A program made the translations under genes and the position numbers. A DNA stretch of 64,000 bases from JAXLQL01 sp046331625 (lineage in GTDB: Bacteria > Acidobacteriota > Terriglobia > Bryobacterales > Bryobacteraceae). The stretch spans positions 1-64,000 of the forward strand of contig JAXLQL010000013.1 in NCBI GenBank assembly GCA_046331625.1. The letters are read 5' to 3'. Below, piece by piece: positions 18,401-28,458 of this stretch (positions within the stretch are counted from its first letter, which is position 1; every line of letters starts with the position of its first letter). The notes beneath the pieces were generated by a model, which ran no database searches, had not been told where the DNA came from, and was given only the letters and a program-made list of their open reading frames with translations.

Positions 18401-19087
18401 AAGCACCGCGTTCGCTGGAATTACCTCTACGATCTCCCGATCGGAAAAGGCAAGCGCTGGGCCTCGAACGCCAACAAGTTCGCTGACCGCATCATCGGCG
18501 GATGGCAGATCGCGGGCTACGGGACCACGGCGAGCCGCTACTGGTCGCTGCCCACCAACAACTGGGGACCCGTGGAGAACATCCAATACTACGGCACGCA
18601 GTACAAGATCTCCGATTGCCGGCAAGGCACCTGCTTCCCCGGCTATCTTTACTGGAACGGATACATCCCGGCCAACCGCGTCAACGTCGCCAACGGCGTG
18701 ACGGGCTTACCGCAGGGCTATCATCCGGCGAACACTCCCATCAATCCGATTCCCGCGAACGGCGTGGTGGCCAACGCCAATTTCAACGACAACAACAACG
18801 TCAACGTGACGCTCAAGAACGGGGCAACGCAGTTGGTGGCCTACGACAATGGACTGCATCCGTGGCGCAATCAGGTGATGCCCGGACCCTGGCTCACCAA
18901 TCTAACCGCGAGTGTGTTCAAGAGCATCCCGATCGGCGAGCGCGTGAACCTGCGCATCAATATCGATGCGTTCAACGTGCTGAATCAGCCGGGACTCAAC
19001 CTGCCTGGCGGCGACGGCATTCTGAGCCTGCGCACTTCGGCGCAAGGCGCTCGCACGATGCAGTACACCGCTCGTCTCACTTGGTAG
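15419..19087 (+). CDS. TonB-dependent receptor with N-terminal carboxypeptidase-regulatory domain
   Basis: A 1222-residue outer-membrane protein of the large acidobacterial TonB-dependent receptor family. A signal peptide (MRKYLAVLLCALSVPAGYAQ) is followed by a carboxypeptidase-regulatory-like beta sandwich (about 22-105, IQGTVTDVTGAVIAGATVTV). A plug-like region comes next (about 115-220, LPLNGRSIQTLLTVTVPGLEG to VQEFRVETNG). The rest is a beta-barrel rich in aromatic strands, ending in the C-terminal signature TARLTW. The ATG at 15419 follows GTGGAGG and starts the signal peptide, so the TTG at 15392 is not used. No TonB box was picked out. The substrate is unknown; large polymers or oligosaccharides are the usual guess. 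No adjacent degradative enzymes are present. Confidence 0.9.
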   Translation: MRKYLAVLLCALSVPAGYAQTGAAQIQGTVTDVTGAVIAGATVTVENTRTGGRFESSSNSAGTYQFPTLQAGDYKLTVTAAGLQKWEGQATLRAGQQAVINATLQVAQAAEQVTVVGNVTQLITTNSPTLATTVERARIEQLPLNGRSIQTLLTVTVPGLEGAVAQPRVYGLRDSAMEFSQDGVPLDDRNTGSIQARPPGLDTVQEFRVETNGSSAKLDRPANAIMITRAGTNEFHGAAFETGRNSGFGVARQRQDTFSKPPPLVRNEFGFSAGGPVALPKIYNGRNRTFIFGAWEELRLRQAASTGSAVWTSAMRQGDFSGLVDGNGRRYTLYDPWSVGAGPSYSKVPYVNNQLPITKLSPLAKYVFGVVPLPTDLGVNPFVANNYFGAAPTNSDQRTLTFRGDHRLGEKDQIYGRYSRGQWDQMNRRAFNTAGNPITSDNLWNRETYFERSNTEMISWTHTFSPTLFVETVATGSAINWLYSLNQQSALENISAKFGTPNPFNVNGAPYLLNVGYQSVQFHGIVPRSQYTQVISGEQNYTWVKDRHQLQFGGRYRQETLDTIPDRPDQSDLDFGSNATAIYNPATGNAYGTAPQTGDNAANFFLGIAGRYAQQRPPGPYNMKGKDLSLYVQDNWKVSPNLTLNLGVRWQYLGPYLDKAGVTSLFDFNSKSIVNPVPVSQLINSGYTTQPIVDGYSAIGVKWITPDKVGLPNNLVSVSKHDLAPRLGFAYSKQMGGRAWVVRGGYGLYRFPLPARTFNGMRGNAPLQGSYSFNWNDSANAPDGLPNYFLRNPPTVIAGVNTANLPELSIAKPPVILPGIAMIALDRNLPTSSAHQWNMTVEAEIAKNTVARAGMIGTNGRHTESVQRYNANPISNYVWYVNSGQALPTGFYQNTVRRAIDQTTFGDISIYSKLGWSNFTGVQLELERRYSDGLAFQLFYLMSNSASTGNVASQGGGFATYQNDQPEIFLPGAMPKDITERLRFYRYQRDPDIPKHRVRWNYLYDLPIGKGKRWASNANKFADRIIGGWQIAGYGTTASRYWSLPTNNWGPVENIQYYGTQYKISDCRQGTCFPGYLYWNGYIPANRVNVANGVTGLPQGYHPANTPINPIPANGVVANANFNDNNNVNVTLKNGATQLVAYDNGLHPWRNQVMPGPWLTNLTASVFKSIPIGERVNLRINIDAFNVLNQPGLNLPGGDGILSLRTSAQGARTMQYTARLTW

Positions 19088-19210
19088 GCAATTCACGCAG
19101 CCCGTACCACTATCCTTCACGCGGGTTTTCGCCGAAGTGGGTCGCGTTGCACCATTCGCGGCAAGGCTCGCGAAACTATGTTGGTTTCGAACTCCGTACT
19201 TGCCTTGCCG

Positions 19211-19290
19211 TGTGGGGCGGGCTTTCAGCCAGCGCGGGACTTCAGTCCCGCTGTCGATCGGCGCGTCGAGGCCCGGAAAGAAAGGGGGCC
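19211..19290 (+). repeat. Double-palindrome intergenic repeat, copy 1
   Basis: The core 19211-19251 has two adjacent hairpins: GGCTttcAGCC, and GCGGGACTtcAGTCCCGC. About 30 bases further on, the sequence CCCGGAAAG matches the distal end of the longer copies at 61880 and 62672. It occupies the 258-bp gap between the converging TonB receptor and cytochrome genes; nothing else is seen there. It could be transcribed as a bidirectional terminator-like structure. Confidence 0.75.
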
Positions 19291-19345
19291 CGCCGACATC
19301 AGCACTTGCTTGGCTGGACGCATTTCTCCCAGCGGGCCCACGCAT

Positions 19346-21598
19346 TCACTGCAATCCGCGCAGCACTCCCTCCGCCTCGGCGCGGAGCGTAGCGTCCCCA
19401 GCGGCCTTCTGCAAATGCGCACGCGCCTCAGCGGACCGGCCCACCGCCGCCAGCGCCGTCCCCAACCCCAAGTGCGCTCGCGCAAACTCCGGCCGCTGAC
19501 GCAACGCAGACTCGTACGAGACAATCGCGGACTTCCAGTCGCCCGAAGCGGACTGCACGGTCCCGAGCATCTCCCACGCATCGGCGAAACCGGGCAGCAG
19601 CCGAACCACTGTCTCGAGCTCACGGCGGGCTTCACTCGCGCGCCCGAGCTGCATCACCACACCGGCGAGCCCGAAGTGCGCCTCGGCCGATTGCGGTGCC
19701 AACCGCACGGCCTCGCGATGCTGGAACTCGGCCTCCTGCGCCTGCCCAGAAACGAATAACGCGTTGCCGAGATTGGAGCGCGCGGCCGCGAGGTCGGGCT
19801 TGTGCCGCAACGCTTCGCGAAGCTCGGTCACCGCCGCTGCCACATTGCCGGATTCCATGAGTGCGCCGCCGAGCGCGTTGTGTGCTTCGGCATGGTCGGG
19901 ATCGCTACGCACCGCTTGCTCGAACGCGGCGCGAGCATCGCCCACCCGCCCAGCCGCGCGATAAGTGAGCCCGAGCGCGTGCTGCACACTCGAGTTCTCC
20001 GGATCCATCGAGCGCGCGCGTTCGAGCATCTCAACGGACTCGGCGATCTTACCCGACTCACGCAGCAGTTCGCCGAGATTGCGCATCGCCGGCACCGACT
20101 TCGGATTCACTCGGAGCGCATCCCGATACGACTCGATTGCCTGATCGCGCTGTCCAGTTACTGCATACGCTTCTGCGAGCCCGATGCGGAAGCCTGCATA
20201 CGGCGGCGCGGACGCCATCGCCGCGGCAAGTGCGGGAATTCCGCCCTTCAAATTGCTTCGCTGCGCCACCTGTGCCAGCGCAAGGTACACGCTATCGCCG
20301 CGCGCAAACTCGGCTGGATAATACGGTGCCACTTCTCCCACGAAGCCCTCACCCGGTTTCTCATGGCGCTCCGGGATGGCGGCCAGCAGGTTTCCCGTTG
20401 GCGGACGCCGCTGGATCAGATGATCGGTCATCACGCCGTGGACCACATCTTCGGTCCGGCGCTTGGGCATGTGGCAGCCCGTGCATTCGGTGCCTTGCGG
20501 ATGAGCGCTGGGAAGCGCTGCGTGACATTGGCGGCACGCACTCGCGTATTTGGCCGCGGCGCGTTCACCGCGAGGCGCGTCATGCGGATCGTGACACGTG
20601 GTGCATTGAAGCCGGTCACTCGCGCGGAAGCACTTCGACTGACGCAGCCGGTACACCGAGTTCACGATCTCGAACTTGCCGCCGCGGCCAGCGCCGGGAC
20701 CATGGTCGAAGTGGAGCACGAAGTCCGAGAGCGGCTCGCCGGGACGGTACGAGAACGCCCCGCGCCCAAAGCGCACGAACGAATTCGGCAGCGGGAAGCT
20801 GGTGGTCTCGAGGTGACATTGCATGCACACTTCGAGACTACGGTCGCGCGAGAGCTTGGTGGGATTGACGATGCTCGCGCGGATCTTTTCCTTCGGCGCG
20901 CCCGCTTCACCCGCCGCCGACACATGCGCACTCCCGGGACCGTGGCATCGCTGGCAGTCAATGCCTTCCGGTAGCGCGGTGGCGAAGGTTGGCTCCGGAG
21001 CGGGCGGCCGGTCCTGCGCTGGATAAGCGTTGTGGCAGAACATGCAATCGGTGCTGATCTTGCGGCGCCACTCTTGATGATCGGGGCGATCATAGCCGGG
21101 GCTCATCGCGAAGAAGCCGCCCTTCTCGGCGTACCAGGCAATCGGAAGTTCGGCCAAGCGGCCCTGCGGCGTCTGGTGCAGATAGCTTCGGACATGATTG
21201 CCCGAGCCCATCACCCAATGGATCTCGATCTCGTGGACATTGGTCTCTTTGCCATCGAAGCCCTTCTGCGAGCGGCGGAGGTAGAAGCGGCCGTCGCGGC
21301 GTAACATGCGGTAGCTTCTCGCCGATGGCGCGTGGTGGAGCGCGGGACCGTCCCATCGCTCGAGGTTCAGATTCTCGGGCGTGGCGCGGAAGAACGCGCG
21401 GCCCATGCCGGTTCGGCGATAGGTGCGGGCGATCTCGGCGTGGCATCCGGCGCAGAGTTTGGAGTCGACGTATTGGGCCGGCGTGGGCGCGGAAACTGGG
21501 TGCGAGCACGAGACCGCCACCGCCACTGCGGCGATCGCGCCTACCGGCGCTGACCAATAGCGGAACTGACGTCCCGCGCTGGCTAAAGCACGCCCCAC
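19346..21598 (-). CDS. Seven-heme c-type cytochrome fused to TPR repeats
   Basis: A 750-residue exported protein. The first half carries seven CXXCH heme-binding motifs, at Cys49, Cys185, Cys215, Cys258, Cys332, Cys355 and Cys372. The second half (about 430-750) is a run of TPRs (for example EAHNALGGALMESGNVAAAVTELREAL). It is periplasmic or envelope-associated, with a hydrophobic segment before SCSHPV. Such fusions are frequent in Acidobacteriota and probably tie electron transfer to protein assemblies; the electron partner is unknown. The start (GTG, 21598) lies inside a repeat element, and no other convincing start precedes the hydrophobic segment. It follows the cupin gene by 4 bp, as the last gene of a five-gene operon. 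Confidence 0.85.
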   Translation of the reverse strand: MGRALASAGRQFRYWSAPVGAIAAVAVAVSCSHPVSAPTPAQYVDSKLCAGCHAEIARTYRRTGMGRAFFRATPENLNLERWDGPALHHAPSARSYRMLRRDGRFYLRRSQKGFDGKETNVHEIEIHWVMGSGNHVRSYLHQTPQGRLAELPIAWYAEKGGFFAMSPGYDRPDHQEWRRKISTDCMFCHNAYPAQDRPPAPEPTFATALPEGIDCQRCHGPGSAHVSAAGEAGAPKEKIRASIVNPTKLSRDRSLEVCMQCHLETTSFPLPNSFVRFGRGAFSYRPGEPLSDFVLHFDHGPGAGRGGKFEIVNSVYRLRQSKCFRASDRLQCTTCHDPHDAPRGERAAAKYASACRQCHAALPSAHPQGTECTGCHMPKRRTEDVVHGVMTDHLIQRRPPTGNLLAAIPERHEKPGEGFVGEVAPYYPAEFARGDSVYLALAQVAQRSNLKGGIPALAAAMASAPPYAGFRIGLAEAYAVTGQRDQAIESYRDALRVNPKSVPAMRNLGELLRESGKIAESVEMLERARSMDPENSSVQHALGLTYRAAGRVGDARAAFEQAVRSDPDHAEAHNALGGALMESGNVAAAVTELREALRHKPDLAAARSNLGNALFVSGQAQEAEFQHREAVRLAPQSAEAHFGLAGVVMQLGRASEARRELETVVRLLPGFADAWEMLGTVQSASGDWKSAIVSYESALRQRPEFARAHLGLGTALAAVGRSAEARAHLQKAAGDATLRAEAEGVLRGLQ

Positions 21599-21599
21599 A
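21564..21599 (-). repeat. Double-palindrome repeat, copy 2 (degenerate), inside a gene start
   Basis: On the minus strand this reads TGTGGGGCGTGCTTTAGCCAG followed by CGCGGGACGTCAGTT, a degenerate version of the repeat at 19211, 61880 and 62672. It covers the junction between the cupin stop and the cytochrome gene. It contributes the GTG start and about the first 11 codons of the cytochrome as annotated here. Confidence 0.6.
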
Positions 21600-21602
21600 A
21601 AA

Positions 21603-22004
21603 CTAGGCCTTCCACTTGTAGAAGTAGAACAGCAGCGGAGTCTTTCCGGTGTTCACAACGCCGTGGAGCTTGTTCGCGGCGCAGTACATCATCGAACCGG
21701 GGCCCACCTTGGTGATCTGGCCTTCCATGCTGATCTCGCCGGTACCCTCGGTGATCACCATGAACTCCTCTTCCGGATGCTGATGCGGCGGATGCGGCGT
21801 CATGCCCGCCTTCAAGCGCAGGCTGCCCGCGGTCATCGCCTTCAACTGATCCGTGGGACCGTCGAAGTAGATCAGCAGATCGCCGAACGGCTCCTTGGTG
21901 AGCTTCGCATCCTTGGCCGCGAATGTCGCGTTGGGCAACCCCTTGGCGCTCGCGGGCATCCAGGCGAGCGGAGCCAGCGCAAACAAGTCTCGTCTTCTAG
22001 GCAT
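21603..22004 (-). CDS. Cupin-domain protein with twin-arginine-like leader
   Basis: A 133-residue single-domain cupin. It begins MPRRRDLFALAPLAW, a possible short twin-arginine or secretion leader. The cupin motif 1 is HPPHQHPEEEFMVITEG, with two His and Glu as metal ligands; motif 2 is around GSMMYCAANKLHGVVN, giving the last His. The ATG at 22004 follows AAGGAA at good spacing. It overlaps the end of the upstream methyltransferase gene by 8 nt and is followed 4 bp later by the multiheme cytochrome. The ligand is unknown; a small-molecule binding or isomerase role is possible. Confidence 0.78.
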   Translation of the reverse strand: MPRRRDLFALAPLAWMPASAKGLPNATFAAKDAKLTKEPFGDLLIYFDGPTDQLKAMTAGSLRLKAGMTPHPPHQHPEEEFMVITEGTGEISMEGQITKVGPGSMMYCAANKLHGVVNTGKTPLLFYFYKWKA

Positions 22005-22695
22005 GGGTGGATTCCTTTCGTGCGGTACAGATATAGCCGAGCGTGAAGTCGCGGCGGCGGTCGAGCCCATCGAGAAACGGCAGCAGCAACGCCGATGGCG
22101 CGAGAAACAGCGCCGCGACGAAGAACAATGGTCCGGGGAAGAACTGGAGTCCGTTGAGCAGGCGGCGCGAGAGCAAGCGGAAATAGCCGCCCACCGGCTC
22201 GATCTCGATCGCCTCGAACCGCGCGCCTTCGAGCAGCATCCGCAGACCGTGGCAGGTGTAGCGGAAATAGTCGTGCGGCGCCTGGTGCACCTCCCATTCG
22301 TGCGGCGCCACCAGAAAGATGCGAGCGCCGGGGCGCAACACGCGGCCGAGTTCGCTCAATACGCGAGCCGGCTCACGCACGTGTTCGAGCGTGACGATGT
22401 TGATGCATGCATCGCAACTGGCCGAGGCGAGTGGGAGCGCCGTGAGGTCAGCGATGCAATCGAGGCGGCCGTAGTTCCATGCCGGATCGCCGATCGCGAG
22501 GTCCACCGCGACGTAGCGGTGCCGCGAGAACAGGTTCGCGTAGCGCAGCTCACCCGCTCCCGCGTCGAGCACGCGCGATCCCGCGGGCAAGCTCTCGGCG
22601 AACCGTGCGGTAGACTCTTCGATCGCCGTCTCGAAATGCAGCACGTGGCGGCGGAGGAATCCGGGCAGGCGGCGGCTCAGCGAGCCGTAGATCAT
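21997..22695 (-). CDS. Class I SAM-dependent methyltransferase
   Basis: A 232-residue methyltransferase of the Methyltransf_11 type. The SAM-binding motif I is VLDAGAGELRY, the acidic motif is VAVDLAIGD, and the post motif is INIVTLEHVREPARVLSELGRVLRPG. The C-terminus contains two hydrophobic stretches (LQFFPGPLFFVAALFLAPSALLLPF), so membrane association is likely. The ATG at 22695 overlaps the TGA of the upstream methyltransferase (ATGA). Because it follows a GT2 glycosyltransferase and another methyltransferase, a role in decorating a lipid-linked glycan or envelope polymer is inferred. The substrate is unknown. Confidence 0.82.
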   Translation of the reverse strand: MIYGSLSRRLPGFLRRHVLHFETAIEESTARFAESLPAGSRVLDAGAGELRYANLFSRHRYVAVDLAIGDPAWNYGRLDCIADLTALPLASASCDACINIVTLEHVREPARVLSELGRVLRPGARIFLVAPHEWEVHQAPHDYFRYTCHGLRMLLEGARFEAIEIEPVGGYFRLLSRRLLNGLQFFPGPLFFVAALFLAPSALLLPFLDGLDRRRDFTLGYICTARKESTHA

Positions 22696-23696
22696 GACTT
22701 TCTGCGCGCCTCTACCATGACCGTGGACCCGGCGCCGCAAGCCGCCTCGAGCACCGTGAACGGAATCGCGGCGGCCACCATCGCCAGATAAACCAGGTCT
22801 TTGATCAGCTTCCAGCGCGGCGTCTCGGCGGCGCCACGGATGCGCCGCGCCATGGGATCGAGGCCGGGGGCGATGCTGGTGGCCAAGCCCGCGGGATTAT
22901 CGCGCAGCGAGAAGAACTTGCGGCGCACCACTTCGAAGCCGCAACGGTCGAGCAGGATGTCGAGATCCTTCGAGCGGAAGTCGAGCAGGTGCCGCGGCAC
23001 ATCGATACCCGACCAGTTCTCTCCCAGCAACAGGAACTGCCAGCACGCCGCGTTCGGAACCTGAATCACCAGGCGCCCGTTCGGCGTCAGCAGATCCCGA
23101 GCGGCGTCGATGTATGCGACCGGATCATAGAGATGCTCCACCACATGGAACATCGTCACCGTCGAACAACTGCCTCGCGGCAGGGGCGCCTGGGTGAGAG
23201 TTCCGCAAACGGCTGGCACGCCGTTGTGCCGCCACGCCGCAGTCGCCGCGCCGAGTGAAAAATCGAGGCCAACAACCTGATGGCTCCGCTCTGCGAGCAT
23301 CTTCAGGAACAGTCCGCCGCCACAGCCGACATCGAGCACCCAGCCGGGATCCGCCGCGTTGCGCACGGCCTTTTCGACGAAGCGCACATGGTCGCGCAGT
23401 ACGGTGCGGCGATACAGCTCTTCCAGGCGCGATACCGTGTCCTGTTCGGGAACGTACCAGTAATCGGAGGGATAGTAGCGGCGCAACTCCGCCGGATCAG
23501 GCCACGGGAACAACCGCAGCAGACGGCATGCGCCGCACTCCACCACGCAGAACACTTTGTCTGTGGTTTGGTAGAGCCGGTCAGTGGCCTGGAACAGAAT
23601 ACGCGACGATGCGTGACCGCATGCAGGGCACGGATCAACTTCGGTGACGCCGGTGGACTCGGGTACTGGTTCGGAGTCGATCCGGGCTCGCCTCAG
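22692..23696 (-). CDS. SAM-dependent methyltransferase with N-terminal zinc-ribbon; start non-canonical
   Basis: A methyltransferase of about 334 residues. An N-terminal Cys4 knuckle (CPACG and, further on, CGAC) leads to the SAM domain, with WVLDVGCGGGLFLKML, VVGLDFS and FHVVEHLYDPVAYI. The hydrophobic segment near the end (LVYLAMVAAAIPFTVLEAACG) suggests membrane attachment. No ATG, GTG or TTG occurs in frame between the end of the GT2 gene and codons inside the domain. A CTG at 23696 overlaps the GT2 stop as CTGA, and this is offered as the start. The longer open frame reaching 23984 overlaps GT2 by about 290 bp and encodes a low-quality N-terminus, so it is doubted. Confidence 0.75.
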   Translation of the reverse strand: MRRARIDSEPVPESTGVTEVDPCPACGHASSRILFQATDRLYQTTDKVFCVVECGACRLLRLFPWPDPAELRRYYPSDYWYVPEQDTVSRLEELYRRTVLRDHVRFVEKAVRNAADPGWVLDVGCGGGLFLKMLAERSHQVVGLDFSLGAATAAWRHNGVPAVCGTLTQAPLPRGSCSTVTMFHVVEHLYDPVAYIDAARDLLTPNGRLVIQVPNAACWQFLLLGENWSGIDVPRHLLDFRSKDLDILLDRCGFEVVRRKFFSLRDNPAGLATSIAPGLDPMARRIRGAAETPRWKLIKDLVYLAMVAAAIPFTVLEAACGAGSTVMVEARRKS

Positions 23697-24751
23697 TTGG
23701 CTTGTTCCATGAGCTCCGTTAACGGGATTCGGTGGCGCTTCAACAAACGGGTCACTTCGCTCGCGCTCAACTTGCGGATGGAATCCATCTGCTTGCGCTT
23801 GCGGAGGATTTTCGGCAGCATCCGGAGCGCCGCCCAGTCCGCTTTCAAGATCGTCCACGCCAGCCGAAACCGGGACCGCTGGTCCGGCAGCCGCCCCACC
23901 TCGCCCTTGCCCCGAATCGCCGCCCACGCCCCCGCGGCGAGCCTTGCGAGAAAGTACACGCCGTTTAGACACAGTACTCTCCACGGGAACAACTTGGCCG
24001 CGAGCAGGACACGATTGCGTTCAATGAGTTCCAATCTTCGGGGCGACAGCACGCCCAAGGTCTGGCCCCGGTGATGCCTGACCACTGCCTCAGGAATATA
24101 CAGGCATCCCCACCCGGCTATTCTAGCGCGGAGCCCCAGTTCGGCGTCGTCGGCGTAGGCGAAGAAGTCCTCGTCGAAGCCTCCGATCTGGTCAAGCATC
24201 TCCTTTCGATACATGGCGGCACAGCCGTCAGGCCAAGCTACTTCTTCAACTTTGTCGAACTGCCCTTGGTCGATCTGGCCGGTGCCGCGGCCACGGTTCT
24301 GGCCGTCGAGATAGATCAAGTGGCCGACTTTGTCGATCCGGCGCGGGTCCTCCCAAACCACGATCTTCGAGGCCGCCATGCCGACCTGGGGGTCGCCTGA
24401 GAAGGCGGTGCGGAGGGCGGTCAACCAACGCGGATCGGCTTCCGCATCGTTGTTGAGGAGGGCGACGAACTTGCCTTGCGCGAGGGCGATCCCCTGGTTG
24501 TTGGCTTCGCAGAAGCCGCGATTGTCGGGGTTGCGGATCACCCGAAGCGGATACGTGGTAGTAGCCCGTCCCAGTACGTCATCGAGTAGTTCGAGGCTGC
24601 CATCAGTGGACCCATTGTCGACCACAACGACCTCGAAGCCGTCGTCGGTCTGGCGTTGCAATGATTCCAGGCAGCTTGCCAGAAGCGCACGCCGATTCCA
24701 GTTCACTACAACCACCGTGACGAGTCCGGGAGCGGGCGGAGCAGTGGCCAT
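23693..24751 (-). CDS. GT2-family glycosyltransferase (WbbL-like)
   Basis: A 352-residue GT-A fold glycosyltransferase. Motifs in order are VTVVVVNWNRR, VVVVDNGSTDGS (nucleotide-sugar binding), LLNNDAEADP (the DXD-equivalent region) and FAYADDAELGLR (catalytic base region). The last 80 residues are basic and partly hydrophobic, giving likely membrane association. It resembles rhamnosyltransferase-type enzymes of surface glycan synthesis, but the sugar is not predictable. This is the first gene of the operon that continues with two methyltransferases, a cupin and the heme-TPR protein. AAAGG lies 8 nt before the start. Confidence 0.88.
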   Translation of the reverse strand: MATAPPAPGLVTVVVVNWNRRALLASCLESLQRQTDDGFEVVVVDNGSTDGSLELLDDVLGRATTTYPLRVIRNPDNRGFCEANNQGIALAQGKFVALLNNDAEADPRWLTALRTAFSGDPQVGMAASKIVVWEDPRRIDKVGHLIYLDGQNRGRGTGQIDQGQFDKVEEVAWPDGCAAMYRKEMLDQIGGFDEDFFAYADDAELGLRARIAGWGCLYIPEAVVRHHRGQTLGVLSPRRLELIERNRVLLAAKLFPWRVLCLNGVYFLARLAAGAWAAIRGKGEVGRLPDQRSRFRLAWTILKADWAALRMLPKILRKRKQMDSIRKLSASEVTRLLKRHRIPLTELMEQAN

Positions 24752-24769
24752 TCAGACGACCTTTATATT

Positions 24770-24781
24770 GTTTCATGAAAC
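24770..24781. promoter_or_regulatory. 12-bp perfect palindrome between divergent genes
   Basis: GTTTCATGAAAC is a perfect palindrome lying between the divergent GT2 operon and the RodZ-like gene. It sits 19 bp upstream of the GT2 start, just above a minus-strand TATAAA. It is a candidate operator; the binding protein is unknown. Confidence 0.4.
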
Positions 24782-24815
24782 GAGTTTCCCCGTTCGAATG
24801 TGATGGTTGGTGGGG

Positions 24816-24821
24816 TATAAT
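24816..24821 (+). promoter_or_regulatory. Consensus -10 box directly upstream of the RodZ-like start
   Basis: TATAAT is a perfect -10 hexamer ending 6 nt before the ATG at 24828. That spacing would place transcription initiation at or within one base of the start codon. No Shine-Dalgarno is present in the 6-nt gap. A TTCGAA at 24793 has 17-bp spacing but is a poor -35. A leaderless transcript is inferred. Confidence 0.55.
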
Positions 24822-24827
24822 TCCGGT

Positions 24828-25766
24828 ATGGCACATCTCGGTGAACGGCTCCGTGACCAAAGACTGGCAGCCGGAATTGAGCTAGCCTCGATCTCTGAGA
24901 AGACGAAGATCTCGACACGCTATCTGGAAGCGCTCGAGAAAGGCGACTGGAAGCAGTTGCCCGGGTCAGTCTTCGCTCGCAACTTCGCGCGCCAGTATGC
25001 CGTGGCCGTGGGGCTGACCGAAGAGCAAATCAAGCCCGATCTCGAGACGATCTTCCCGACCGAAGAAGCGCTGCCGCCGGTACAGACCAAGGCACAGGCA
25101 GCGGGAATCCAAGTGAAGCCACTGACGCCGGGAGCATTCGATCCGGCATGGACGCGCCTGCCCAAGCCGGCCCTTTCGCTGGCCGCGGTGCTCGCGCTTT
25201 GTTCGATCGTATACATGGGTTGGCAGCGGTTCATTCTGCGCTCGCACGGTGCGACCGAGACCGCTTCCACGCCATACTTGCCCCCCTCGAAATTGACCGT
25301 GCCGGCGCCGGCCGCGTCAAACTCCTCCGCCACGGTGGCTCCTCCCGCGAAACCGCAACAGACGGTGCCGCTGGCGAACGCGACGGCGAATACGGCCCCA
25401 CTACCAGGTCCGCCGACTCCGGCTACCGGAGGCACGATGGTGGAACTGAGCGCGCCCCCGGGGACGACCGGAGGCATGGCTGTAAGAGTAGCGGCCACGC
25501 AGGAGAGCTGGGTTTCGGTGACCGCGAACGGGAAGCGCCTCTTCGAAGGGATCTTGCAGCCGAACGACGTGCGGGTGTTCAAGAGCGTGGAGACGGGCCG
25601 CATCATCGTCGGCAACGCGGGCGGCATCGAGATCCAGACCGACGGACGTTCGCTCGGGCCGATCGGGCAATCGGGTCAGGTACGGGTGATCGTAATTTCA
25701 CCGCAGGGCTCGCAGATCCTGACCACCCAGAAGACGGGTGACGACGCGGCATCGTCTCGGATCTGA
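24828..25766 (+). CDS. RodZ-like HTH membrane protein with DUF4115
   Basis: A 312-residue protein of the cytoskeletal RodZ type. An N-terminal Cro/cI-like helix-turn-helix (HTH_25, about 3-70, LGERLRDQRLAAGIELASIS, KISTRYLEALEKGDW) is followed by one membrane segment (about 113-130, LSLAAVLALCSIVYMGW). A long Pro/Ala/Thr-rich periplasmic linker leads to a C-terminal DUF4115-like beta domain (about 215-300, ESWVSVTANGKRLFEGIL). RodZ normally links MreB filaments to the peptidoglycan machinery, but no mre genes are present in the window. The ATG at 24828 matches the conserved protein start. The possible TTG at 24807 would pass through the -10 box and is rejected. Confidence 0.78.
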   Translation: MAHLGERLRDQRLAAGIELASISEKTKISTRYLEALEKGDWKQLPGSVFARNFARQYAVAVGLTEEQIKPDLETIFPTEEALPPVQTKAQAAGIQVKPLTPGAFDPAWTRLPKPALSLAAVLALCSIVYMGWQRFILRSHGATETASTPYLPPSKLTVPAPAASNSSATVAPPAKPQQTVPLANATANTAPLPGPPTPATGGTMVELSAPPGTTGGMAVRVAATQESWVSVTANGKRLFEGILQPNDVRVFKSVETGRIIVGNAGGIEIQTDGRSLGPIGQSGQVRVIVISPQGSQILTTQKTGDDAASSRI

Positions 25767-25910
25767 GCTAGCGCGGCAGAGTTGCGAGGCGGCGCTTCAC
25801 CGCGTAGTGGTGTGTCGGCCCCCCGCGGCGAAGTCGCGATCGCAGATCGTCACGGCTGTAACGGCGTGTCACAAGGGGCGCGTTCTACGTGCGCAGGCGC
25901 CGTATCGGAA

Positions 25911-25950
25911 ACGGGGCTAAAGTCCCGCGCTGGTTAATGCCCGCCCTACA
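25911..25950 (-). repeat. Double-palindrome repeat, copy 3 (degenerate)
   Basis: On the minus strand it starts TGTAGGGCGGGCATTAACCAG and continues CGCGGGACTTTAGCCCCGT. It fills the end of the 184-bp gap after the RodZ-like gene and touches the clpC stop codon. The rest of the gap holds nothing recognisable. Confidence 0.6.
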
Positions 25951-28446
<2,496 letters not shown>

Positions 28447-28458
28447 AGACTGGATTCC

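Noticed and set aside
23697..23984. Longer N-terminus for the zinc-ribbon methyltransferase
   Set aside because: It overlaps the conserved C-terminal part of the GT2 gene in another frame and is low-complexity Gly/Ala/Pro; an ATGA-like overlap at the GT2 stop is simpler.
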